Origin: Planctomycetota bacterium | GTDB lineage: Bacteria > Planctomycetota > GCA-002687715 | DNA length: 64,000 nucleotides | Assembly: GCA_009691765.1 (NCBI GenBank) | Contig: SIAO01000008.1 | Location: 43,390-107,389, forward strand | Reading direction: 5' to 3' | Part shown: one piece after another, positions 16,615-24,152 of the stretch | How the letters are laid out: each line of letters starts with the position of its first letter | Position numbering within the stretch: position 1 is the stretch's first letter | The notes under the pieces: model-generated | Seen by the model: only the letters and a program-made list of their open reading frames with translations | What the model was told of the DNA's origin: nothing | The model's database searches: none | Program-made: the position numbers and the translations under genes

Positions 16615-17889
16615 TTAGCGCTGCTCGCCGCAGTCCCCGCACTGACCCGAACGCGTCCAGCGCACACGAACCCGCATGTTTTGAGGTTGAATCCGAGTAT
16701 TCAACAAAGTGCCGAAATCCACCATGATCATCCCGACTTTGACAGGCATCGGTGCGCTCACGTTCCCCTGCTGAACAAAGATGATGGGCCCGATCACAGG
16801 GTCGTCTCGGAGGCGGTCGATGTGTTCCCCCGGCAGAATCAAAGCCTCGCCCGAGAGCATGACCAGCGAAGAGGCACCCACTTGCCCGCAGCGACGCAGG
16901 CATTCCGCTTCCATGTAGCGCGCGAGTTGTTCTATGCGCGATGTATGCGGCGGCTGCGTGCCATTACTTTGCTGTACGCGCAAACGCGCAAAGCCAGCGC
17001 GCGCTTCGGCAGGATGTGCCTGTAGCAGATTCGCATGAGCCTGCATGAAACGCGACACATCCTGCGACGCACGACCTTGCGCGGGCATCGTGGACTTTTC
17101 TGCCATTTCGCTTTGGCACGCTTGCTTCAAGGCTTTGTGACCTTCGTTGGAAGTGAACCACACGCCGTGAGGGATGCTCGCCGTCAATTCCGACAGTGAA
17201 CCTGCCGCCGCCCAGAAGCGACTTGCACCCACCACTGCCTGGAGATTCCCGACAGTGTGGCCGCCCTGCTCCAACTGTTGTCGCAGTGCACGTGAGCACG
17301 CACGCCATTCACGCAAGTATTCGCGCGTTGCGCTGGCTTCCGGCAAATCGGCGCACCAACTACTCCGCTGAGATTGCGATTCAAGTATTTCGGCATCCAA
17401 CAGACACAGTTGTTTGTCCAACAACAAATCCGCTTCTTCGCCAGCCTCTGGTGGCATGGCCATGATTTGACGACCGAGCAAAACCGCCGCCTCGTTGTGG
17501 TCCTTCAGGCGCTGAGGGAAAAGCCCTGCTGCGAGCACGGGAGTCGCGGGTTGCACGCCGGCGGATGTTGGCTGCGAATCGCGGCCCAATTGAAAAGCCG
17601 CCAGACTGCACAACACGAGAACCAGCGCAGCAGCAGCGCCAGTGCGCCATTGCGAAAAGCTCCACCGAACCGTATGCGGCTGAGCGAGAACCAAAGGAGG
17701 CACGACAACGTCTGACGCGAGCAACCGACGCGCGCTCGATTGCATCGTCCGGTAGCCGCGCAGCGTTTCAGCGCAAGCCGCACACGCCTCGACGTGCTGC
17801 CTGAGCGCGAGCTTCGGCTCGGCTGCAAGCCGACCGTCCAAGTCTTCAGAGAAATGACCACGAGCTTGTTGGCAGTTGAGGGGATCCAT
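16615..17889 (-). CDS. Anti-sigma factor with zinc-finger (ZAS) domain and membrane segment
   Basis: 424 residues. The N-terminus has the H-x3-C-x2-C zinc-binding anti-sigma motif (HVEACAACAETL, about residues 33-44), a single membrane segment follows (AAAALVLVLCSLAAFQLG), and about 320 residues lie outside the cytoplasm without a domain I recognise. The start ATG overlaps the sigma factor stop (TGATG), so the two are translationally coupled, as expected of a protein that binds and holds its partner sigma factor at the membrane. The external part may sense a cell-envelope signal. Confidence 0.87.
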   Translation of the reverse strand: MDPLNCQQARGHFSEDLDGRLAAEPKLALRQHVEACAACAETLRGYRTMQSSARRLLASDVVVPPLVLAQPHTVRWSFSQWRTGAAAALVLVLCSLAAFQLGRDSQPTSAGVQPATPVLAAGLFPQRLKDHNEAAVLLGRQIMAMPPEAGEEADLLLDKQLCLLDAEILESQSQRSSWCADLPEASATREYLREWRACSRALRQQLEQGGHTVGNLQAVVGASRFWAAAGSLSELTASIPHGVWFTSNEGHKALKQACQSEMAEKSTMPAQGRASQDVSRFMQAHANLLQAHPAEARAGFARLRVQQSNGTQPPHTSRIEQLARYMEAECLRRCGQVGASSLVMLSGEALILPGEHIDRLRDDPVIGPIIFVQQGNVSAPMPVKVGMIMVDFGTLLNTRIQPQNMRVRVRWTRSGQCGDCGEQR

Positions 17890-18521
17890 CACATCTCGAT
17901 TCCGGTTTCATCCAAGTGCTGTTTCATGTTCTCGTACACCTGCTCTCGCGCGCGCGACAAACGGGAAGAGACCGTCTTGATGGGGCATCCGATAATCTTC
18001 GCTGCCTCTTCGTAGGAGAGCTCTTGCACAGCGCACAGGAGAAACACAAGGCGCAGCTTTGGTGACAGTCGTGCCACCTGCTGCTCAAGGAGCGTCGCGA
18101 ATTCGTTGGATTGGGATTGTTCCCAAGGGCTAGGCGATGACAGGTCTGCCACTTGCACTTCGTCGCTTTCGACGTCGCCATATTCACCACCAATAGCCAC
18201 GAGCGGCAGACGGCGACGGCGCAAATGGTCGATGCAAGCGTTGCGCGCAATCGTGAACAACCAAGTGGACAGGTGCGCGCTCGGATCAAACGTCTCTGAC
18301 TTGCGATAGACCTTCAAGAACACTTCTTGCAAGAGGTCATCGCCGCTGTCACGGTCGCCGACATAGCGCGAAATGAACGCACGCACTCTGGGCGCGAAGA
18401 GGAGGTAGAGCTGGTCGAAAGCGTGGCGGTTCCCTGCCACGAATGCGGCCATCAACTCCTCGGCATTAGGCTCCGTGGGGTGTGTTTTCACGCTCACTAG
18501 GGACTCTTGCATCATCAACAT
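17889..18521 (-). CDS. ECF-type RNA polymerase sigma factor
   Basis: 210 residues. Region 2 is clear (DRDSGDDLLQEVFLKVYR, then LSTWLFTIARNACIDHLRRR) and region 4 has the helix-turn-helix ELSYEEAAKIIGCPIKTVSS followed by RLSRAREQVYENMK. It directs RNA polymerase to a small set of promoters when released by the anti-sigma factor encoded immediately downstream, with which it overlaps by one base. The linker between regions 2 and 4 is long and acidic. The ATG at 18521 is used; two in-frame ATGs follow within four codons. Confidence 0.94.
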   Translation of the reverse strand: MLMMQESLVSVKTHPTEPNAEELMAAFVAGNRHAFDQLYLLFAPRVRAFISRYVGDRDSGDDLLQEVFLKVYRKSETFDPSAHLSTWLFTIARNACIDHLRRRRLPLVAIGGEYGDVESDEVQVADLSSPSPWEQSQSNEFATLLEQQVARLSPKLRLVFLLCAVQELSYEEAAKIIGCPIKTVSSRLSRAREQVYENMKQHLDETGIEM

Positions 18522-18612
18522 AGGAGCCGTCCGGTCGACAAGGCCCCATACGAGCAGGGTGGCATCCTACTCCGTGACCGATGCCCAAACCTCGAAGGCG
18601 AAAAACTGCGCG

Positions 18613-19716
18613 CTAAAGCAGCTTCGCGAGAGCCTGAACCACCTCAACCTGCTCGGCTTCTCTCAATCCCGGCGCGATGGGAAGTGCCAGCACTTCGCGC
18701 GAGGCCTGCTCTGCCACGGGGAAATCGCCGGGCCGATGCCCAAGAAAGGCGCAACAAGGTTGGAGAGAAAGCGGCAAGGGGTAGTACACGGCAGCGCCGA
18801 TCGCAGCGCGCTTCAAGCCCTGCAACACAGCGTCTCTGCGCTCGGGGATGCGCACCACATATTGATGCACACTGTGGCCGGCATCGATCAGCGGCAACCT
18901 CAAGCGACCTTCGAGGCCTGCAGTCGCGAACAGCGCCGCGTAGCGCTGTGCATTGGCACGACGCTCCGCTTGCGCCGCATCAAGAAACGGAAGCGACGCG
19001 AGCAACACCGCTGCCTGGATTGTGTCCATGCGAAAGTTGCCGCCAAGCTCCACATGTTCGTAGGGCGCAGCTTGGCCGTGAGCGCGCATACGTCGCAGCC
19101 GCACCGCGAGCGCGGCATCGCGGGTTGTCACGAGACCTGCGTCCCCCGCAGCGCCGAGGTTTTTCGTGGGGAAAAAAGAGAAGCACCCGATGCGGCCTAT
19201 CGTGCCCGCGAGGCGACCAGCTTGGTCGCGACTATCCAACGCTTGGCAGGCATCTTCAATGATCGGGATTTGCGGAAGTGCGTCCTGCCAGGGCGCAAGC
19301 TCCATGCACGCTCCAAAAAGATGCGCGGGCAACAGAGCTCGTGCAGCAGCGCACTGACGCAGATCTGCAGCAGCGAGATTCATGCCGTAATGCTCAGGCT
19401 CAATGTCGACGAAATGGGGGCGCGCGCCAAGACGCAGCAGAACCCCAACGGTGGCGAAGAACGAAAATGGCGTCGTGACCACTGTGTCGCCGCGCTCCAC
19501 ACCGCACGCCATGAGTGCCATGGTGAGCGCATCGGTTCCGCTGGAAACACCCACAGCATGCACGTCGCCCAAGCGCTGGCCGGCGGCGTTTTCAAACGCG
19601 GACACTTCCGCACCAAGAATGAAGCGTTTGTGTTCGAGCACACGCAACACCGCATCGCGGATGGCTTCCGCCTGCGCGGCAGGCATGCGTTGAAAATCTA
19701 CAAACGGGACAGTCAT
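18613..19716 (-). CDS. DegT/DnrJ/EryC1 sugar aminotransferase (WbpE-like)
   Basis: 367 residues. A PLP-dependent aminotransferase of the DegT family: VSSGTDALTMALMA, the EDACQALDS motif, and the lysine that holds PLP in SFFPTKNLGAAGDAG. It is closest in pattern to WbpE, which transfers an amino group from glutamate to the 3-keto group of UDP-2-acetamido-3-keto-glucuronate. The two genes upstream encode matching steps (WbpB-like dehydrogenase and WbpD-like acetyltransferase), which makes this assignment stronger than the sequence alone. It is the last gene of the operon, 21 bases after the acetyltransferase. Confidence 0.88.
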   Translation of the reverse strand: MTVPFVDFQRMPAAQAEAIRDAVLRVLEHKRFILGAEVSAFENAAGQRLGDVHAVGVSSGTDALTMALMACGVERGDTVVTTPFSFFATVGVLLRLGARPHFVDIEPEHYGMNLAAADLRQCAAARALLPAHLFGACMELAPWQDALPQIPIIEDACQALDSRDQAGRLAGTIGRIGCFSFFPTKNLGAAGDAGLVTTRDAALAVRLRRMRAHGQAAPYEHVELGGNFRMDTIQAAVLLASLPFLDAAQAERRANAQRYAALFATAGLEGRLRLPLIDAGHSVHQYVVRIPERRDAVLQGLKRAAIGAAVYYPLPLSLQPCCAFLGHRPGDFPVAEQASREVLALPIAPGLREAEQVEVVQALAKLL

Positions 19717-19737
19717 CGTGGATTCAACCGGTATGTC

Positions 19738-20313
19738 TCAAACGCCCGCGTTCTGACGCAAGCCATCAAAGTCGCGCGAGTATTCGCGCCCACAACTGGC
19801 ACACGACAGCGGCGGACCCAGTTTTTCGCCGCAACGGCACACGAATCCAAGAGGTCGCGCCGGAACGCCAGCGACCAGCACAAACGGTGCGACCGAATGT
19901 GTGACCACCGCACCGGCTGCGATGAAAGCTCCTTCTCCGAGTCTGACACCGCAGATGATCGTCGCATTGGCGCCAATGCTGACGCCGGAGCCCACATAGG
20001 TGTTTTCGTAGCGATCGCGCCTAGGAAACGCCGCGCGCGGGCGTGTGACATTGGTGAACACTGCCGAAGGACCAACAAAAACATCGTCTCCGAGCAGCAC
20101 TCCGTCGTACAGACTGACATTGTTCTGGATGCGACAGCCACGCCCGATGCGCACACTGCCGGCCACAAAAACGCCTTGACCCAGCACGCAATCAGCGCCG
20201 ATTTCAGCACCGCGCATCACATGACAATGGCGCCAGATCTTCGTGCCGCTGCCGACGACAGCTCCAGCTTCCACTTCTGCTGCGGGGTGAACGAAGACTG
20301 ATGCGTCACTCAT
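19738..20313 (-). CDS. Left-handed beta-helix N-acetyltransferase (WbpD-like)
   Basis: 191 residues of hexapeptide repeats forming a left-handed beta-helix, for example GSGTKIWRHCHVMRGAEIGA, GVFVGPSAVFTNVTRPRAAF and GANATIICGVRLGEGAFIAA. The IWRHCHV and FTNVTRPRA segments are typical of WbpD, which acetylates the 3-amino group of UDP-2-acetamido-3-amino-glucuronate. A C-terminal zinc-ribbon-like tail (CRCGEKL then CASCGREY) is also common in the group. The ATG at 20313 overlaps the stop of the dehydrogenase gene as ATGA. Confidence 0.88.
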   Translation of the reverse strand: MSDASVFVHPAAEVEAGAVVGSGTKIWRHCHVMRGAEIGADCVLGQGVFVAGSVRIGRGCRIQNNVSLYDGVLLGDDVFVGPSAVFTNVTRPRAAFPRRDRYENTYVGSGVSIGANATIICGVRLGEGAFIAAGAVVTHSVAPFVLVAGVPARPLGFVCRCGEKLGPPLSCASCGREYSRDFDGLRQNAGV

Positions 20314-21308
20314 GGGCACCCAGCCTCGAGCGCAACGCAGTCAAGCGCAATACCGCCTTCCAGCAAACTCTGACGCGCCGTCTCCAACACCCGCAACACT
20401 TCGAGACCGTGTCGCGCGCCTGTCAGCGGCTCGGCACGATCCTCCATGCGCGCCACAAAATGGGCCAACTCATTCGCGAGTGGTTCCTCGCGCGGAAACT
20501 CGATGCACCGCCCTTGGTCGCGCGCTGCCACATTCAACGTGCCGCCAGCAATGGCGCCAGCATCAAACAAAGTGAGGCTGCCGCCCATGCGATCGTCCGT
20601 GAATGCGGCCATGCGCTGCTCACCCACCACAACAAGGCGATGCTCTTTGGTCGGATGCAACCAACTAACAAAGATGTGGCCGCGAATTCCTTCAGGAAAC
20701 TCAAGATGCGTCACAGTGACATCGGCCCGGCCCGCACGCAGATAGCTGCCGCCATGCGCGCCCACCCGTAGCGGCCAGTGGCCCGTCAAGTCCAAGAACG
20801 CCGCGATGTCGTGCGGCGCGAAGGACCACAAGATGTCTTCGCTTTCGCGCACGGTGCCGAGATTGAGACGATTCGAATAGAGATAGCGGATGCGCCCAAG
20901 CTCGCCGGCACGCAGTAGCTGACGCAACTGCACCAAAGCCGGATGATAGAGCGTGATGTGCCCGACCATGAGCACACGTCCGAGACGACGGCTAAGCCGA
21001 GCTAACTCTTCACCCTCCGCTTCGTCGAGCGTGAGCGGTTTCTCCACCAATACGTCCTTGCCGGCGAGCAGCGCAGCACGCGCGATTTCGAAGTGAGTTC
21101 TGGCCGGAGTGGCAACGATGACGCCACGCACGCCAGGATCATCGAGCACCGCTTGCAAGGAATCACGCCGAAACTCGGGCGCTACACGCATCAAGGCGGC
21201 GCCGTCGATGTCATGCGCTGCACGCAGCCAGCCGTGGGCGTCCAGCACGCGGCAGTGGTTACGGCCCCAAGGACCGACGCCGAGGACTGCGAGAAATGGA
21301 GGCGACAT
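20310..21308 (-). CDS. Gfo/Idh/MocA family sugar-nucleotide dehydrogenase (WbpB-like)
   Basis: 332 residues. The N-terminal Rossmann fold begins at once (LAVLGVGPWGRNHCRVL) and the EKP catalytic motif is present (GKDVLVEKPLTL), followed by HITLYHPA and SFAPHDIAAFLDL. WbpB oxidises the 3-OH of UDP-N-acetylglucosaminuronate. With the acetyltransferase and aminotransferase downstream the operon would make UDP-2,3-diacetamido-2,3-dideoxy-glucuronate for surface polysaccharide. The UDP-GlcNAc 6-dehydrogenase (WbpA) and any 2-epimerase (WbpI) are not in this window. Confidence 0.88.
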   Translation of the reverse strand: MSPPFLAVLGVGPWGRNHCRVLDAHGWLRAAHDIDGAALMRVAPEFRRDSLQAVLDDPGVRGVIVATPARTHFEIARAALLAGKDVLVEKPLTLDEAEGEELARLSRRLGRVLMVGHITLYHPALVQLRQLLRAGELGRIRYLYSNRLNLGTVRESEDILWSFAPHDIAAFLDLTGHWPLRVGAHGGSYLRAGRADVTVTHLEFPEGIRGHIFVSWLHPTKEHRLVVVGEQRMAAFTDDRMGGSLTLFDAGAIAGGTLNVAARDQGRCIEFPREEPLANELAHFVARMEDRAEPLTGARHGLEVLRVLETARQSLLEGGIALDCVALEAGCP

Positions 21309-21364
21309 CGGCGAACACTATAGAACGAGGCCGCGCTTTCGGCAGAGCCGGGGCGAAGATCAGA

Positions 21365-22033
21365 TCACTTGTCGCCTTCGCCACCGCGTCGTGAGGGCCC
21401 TGCCGGACGCACCTTCTGCATCGCCTCCATGAAACTTGCAGCCTGGGCTTCGTCCAAAAACGCCTTCAGCGCCGTCCGGCTTTCTTTTTCGAGATTCTGA
21501 AGCGCCGCGCGCACTTCTTCCTTGGTCAATACCCCATCGCGAGCCTGAGCAAAGAGGTCTTGTGTCTTGGTGCGCTGTTCCTCGAAATGCGCCTTGACCT
21601 TCACTTCCTGCTCAGGGGTGAGGTTGGCGGCCTTCGCGGCGATGACAAAACGGTTCTCAAGAACATCATTAGGCGGCCTTTTCCCATCGTGCCCACCTTC
21701 CTGTTTGGCACGGCGTTGCTCCATCTTGGCGATCACGTCCTTTGCGGCTCGTGCCCGAAGCGCATCGTTGCCTTCAGCGGCATCCTTCAATTGTGGCATG
21801 GCGAGCTTGCCCAAGCGCAGTAGCGCTTCGTGGGCGGAGCTGCGGATGGCCTCGTTGGGATGAACCATGCGCTCGGCAAGCATGCGCACCCATTCCACGA
21901 CCTCTGGATCCGGTGCCTTCTCCTGCGGCGACGCGATGGGCTTCTTCGCTGGAGCACTCGGCTCCTGTTGCGCTAACAGCGGACCTGCCCCAAGAATGAT
22001 GCCAAGCAGGAGATGAAGAATTGTAGGTTTCAT
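21365..22033 (-). CDS. Exported helical protein with C-terminal CpxP/Spy-like region
   Basis: 222 residues. A signal peptide (ILHLLLGIILGAGPLLAQ) precedes a Pro/Lys-rich linker, a HEAT-like pair of helices (NEAIRSSAHEALLRLG) and a charged helical C-terminal half (NLTPEQEVKVKAHFEEQ, GVLTKEEVRAALQNLEKE). The LTPEQ start of the last region recalls CpxP/Spy-type periplasmic proteins, but the match is too short to name a function. It stands alone between the wbp-like operon and a regulator, all on the minus strand. Confidence 0.75.
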   Translation of the reverse strand: MKPTILHLLLGIILGAGPLLAQQEPSAPAKKPIASPQEKAPDPEVVEWVRMLAERMVHPNEAIRSSAHEALLRLGKLAMPQLKDAAEGNDALRARAAKDVIAKMEQRRAKQEGGHDGKRPPNDVLENRFVIAAKAANLTPEQEVKVKAHFEEQRTKTQDLFAQARDGVLTKEEVRAALQNLEKESRTALKAFLDEAQAASFMEAMQKVRPAGPSRRGGEGDK

Positions 22034-22100
22034 GAAAAGACTCCGCAGTGCGCCAAGTGCACCACGGAGTTTACAGCCTTCCTCGGGCAGTCTTTCGCGA

Positions 22101-22826
22101 TCAGTTACGGCCAGCCTTGTACTGGCGTTTGTCGACGGCGTATTTTTTCAGCAAACGCGAGAGTTGCCCGCGGTCCATATTCAGAGATCTCGCAGCCAAA
22201 GCGATGTTTCCGTGGGACTCGCGGAGACGTGCCCGGATCAAGCGGCGCTCGTAATTGCGCTTGGATTCGCACAAAGACAGGGTGCCGGGAATCACATCTT
22301 CGCCCTCCACAGCGCCCATGGTCTTAAGTTCGTGAAAGTGAGCGGCATTGTCGAGCGCGATTCCGAGATGTCGTCCGACAAGGCCGACCATGTCGATGGC
22401 CGGACTGCCGAAGCGGTGCTCAAGATCGCCGAGGACCAGCAGCAAGCTGCCATGCACTCGTGCGCCCATGGCCAGCGGTACCGCAAGCACTCTTGTTGCG
22501 CCCTGACCATCAAGAATGGCATTGAGACTGGACATGGACTTCTGGGTCAGCAGCTGCACATGTGCTGGAGCGACGGCTTCAACGCCCTTGCCGCCAAACG
22601 GATAGTGCCGTTCCACACCGTCCTGTTTCGTGACGATTACACCCGATACATGCCCGAACACGCCGCGAATGCACTCCACCGCCATCGGTAGAAGCCGCTC
22701 CGATTCCTGCACTTGGTGCAGTTTCAAGCTGGCGTCCACTAACTGGCGGTAGGCACCACTCCGAGCATCTAGCTCACGGAGGCGTTCAGGCTGACTCAAA
22801 CCCTGTGTTGCTTGAAATGTATCCAT
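22101..22826 (-). CDS. GAF-domain transcriptional regulator with Fis-type helix-turn-helix
   Basis: 241 residues from the ATG at 22826, chosen for its AAAGAGG ribosome binding site; 22 more codons are open upstream. Residues 40-170 form a GAF-like sensor domain (LLPMAVECIRGVFGHVSGVI, ATRVLAVPLAMGARVHGSLL). The C-terminus is a Fis-type helix-turn-helix (LRESHGNIALAARSLNMDRG then QLSRLLKKYAV), as at the end of NtrC-family proteins, but the sigma-54 AAA+ domain is missing. It probably acts as an ordinary DNA-binding regulator. The 350-base region upstream contains a perfect inverted repeat and a repeated 13-mer that may be its own operators. Confidence 0.85.
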   Translation of the reverse strand: MDTFQATQGLSQPERLRELDARSGAYRQLVDASLKLHQVQESERLLPMAVECIRGVFGHVSGVIVTKQDGVERHYPFGGKGVEAVAPAHVQLLTQKSMSSLNAILDGQGATRVLAVPLAMGARVHGSLLLVLGDLEHRFGSPAIDMVGLVGRHLGIALDNAAHFHELKTMGAVEGEDVIPGTLSLCESKRNYERRLIRARLRESHGNIALAARSLNMDRGQLSRLLKKYAVDKRQYKAGRN

Positions 22827-22889
22827 GGACAAACCTCTTTCTTGATATCGGCAGCGTGCTTCTGAGCCTTCATTTCTTACGCCGCAATT

Positions 22890-23023
22890 CACGATTTGTC
22901 AGGTTTCCACCCTTTACACAGAAGAGAGCTTCAATTCACGCGGACGTTGCAATCTTTTCACGGTCGTATTCTCGGCTTCCATGACTTCCTATATCAAGCT
23001 GACTCACACGATTTGTCAGCTTG
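22890..23023. promoter_or_regulatory. Repeated 13-mer and 9-bp inverted repeat upstream of the GAF/Fis regulator
   Basis: The 13-mer CACGATTTGTCAG occurs at 22890-22902 and again at 23007-23019. The second copy overlaps a perfect inverted repeat with 9-base arms (CAAGCTGAC at 22995-23003 and GTCAGCTTG at 23015-23023) separated by 11 bases. The spacing of about 20 bases between half-site centres fits a dimeric regulator. The region has no gene and is AT-richer than its surroundings. Binding of the adjacent regulator is an inference. Confidence 0.5.
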
Positions 23024-23090
23024 TTGAGCATCTATGGTGATCGCGATGACTTAGGTGCGCTCAATCAGCCATGACCAACGCCGACAGCGG

Positions 23091-23136
23091 GAAAAAGCAA
23101 CACGGGCTTCAGGTCGGTGTAGACCCAAAGCCCGTG
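23091..23136 (-). terminator. Intrinsic terminator downstream of the thioredoxin-like gene
   Basis: Perfect 9-base stem (CACGGGCTT at 23101-23109 and its complement at 23128-23136). Reading on the minus strand it is followed by TTGCTTTTT. It sits 38 bases after the stop of the minus-strand gene ending at 23174 and separates it from the regulator. Confidence 0.75.
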
Positions 23137-23173
23137 ATTTCGCGTGCGGAGAAACCCCGCCTTTGCGAGTTGA

Positions 23174-24088
23174 TCAGAGACCGCTGCCAGAAGCCGCTGG
23201 TGCCGCTGGCACCAAGGATTCTAGGAGCTTCGCCTCATCGGCGATGACTTTTTCTCTCTCTTTGGTGAGCTTGGCCATGTCCACGCGCAGTTCCACGAGT
23301 TCGCGGCGACCGCGCTCGCAGTCGTGCTTCGTGAGGTGGTCTTCCGTGTCCTTCAGTTCCGCGTTGAGATCTTCTTGATCCCAGTGGATGCGGTCGAGGT
23401 TTTGGAGGATCTTCGCCTCCTTCTCCACGACGGACGCCAGCAACTTGCCTGTGTGCTCCTTGAAGACAACTTCAAGACTCTTGAAGACATCAGCAGCATC
23501 TGTGCCCCAGCCCTTGAGGCGCTTGAGCTCTTTGCCAGAGCCATCAAGCACTACAACAGTCGGGGCGCTGCCGCCGTAGGACTCGCGAACCCCTGCGTCG
23601 CGAATGTCATCCAGAGAAATTTTCAGGCAATTGAAAAAGCGGCTTGAGAAACCCACGCGTTCATCGAGGAAAACAGTTCCCTCGTAACTCATGAGCTTGT
23701 CGTCGTTGCGCGCGCTGTAGAAATAAACCAACAGCGGCAGCCCTGCGCGGAAGCCACCAGGACGGTGCCCCACTTCGGTCAGCGCTGACAACGGAAGCGT
23801 GGTGGCGCCATATTCGCCGCCGCCACCTGCAGGCAATTCAGCAGACAACCAACGGATTGCTACACGCGTGAGCCGTTCTGGGCTTGGCGTCGTTGCTGCA
23901 CCGTTGCCGCCGGCAACATTCATGCCTGCTGCTGGAGTTGCACGACCTGCGATCGGGCGCGCTGCGGGTGCTACACGAGCACCTGCACGGCCCCTGCTAC
24001 GGCCTCATCACTGCCCCAAAAGCAAGTCTGGCATAGCTGCAACCAAGAGCAGAGCCAGCATGGAAAACTTGAGTGTGCGAACGAGCAT
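23174..24088 (-). CDS. Exported thioredoxin-fold protein interrupted by tandem UGA codons (candidate selenoprotein or pseudogene)
   Basis: The natural start is the ATG at 24088: it has a strong GAGGGAGA ribosome binding site and opens a signal peptide (MLALLLVAAMPDLLLGQ). Codons 27 and 28 (24010-24005) are both TGA. The same frame then runs open for 276 codons: a Gly/Ala/Pro/Arg linker, a thioredoxin-like fold without a CxxC (LPLLVYFYSARNDDKLMSYE, SAPTVVVLDGSGKELKRLKG) and a coiled coil (LVELRVDMAKLTKEREKVI). An internal ATG at 23923 would skip the signal peptide and has only a weak ribosome binding site. A hairpin lies at 23967-23983, its loop about 28-32 bases after the second TGA. Decay, sequencing error and selenocysteine recoding are all possible. 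Confidence 0.6.
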
Positions 24089-24152
24089 GGGCTATCTCCC
24101 TCGGCAAAGCGGATCGTGGTTTCAGTTCCTGCCCCTACTATAGGGCCAACCC

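Noticed and set aside
18475..20301. 608-codon open frame on the plus strand across the wbp-like operon
   Set aside because: It is the antisense shadow of three clear minus-strand genes; the translation is Arg/His/Ala/Gln-rich with no domain, as expected in high-GC DNA.
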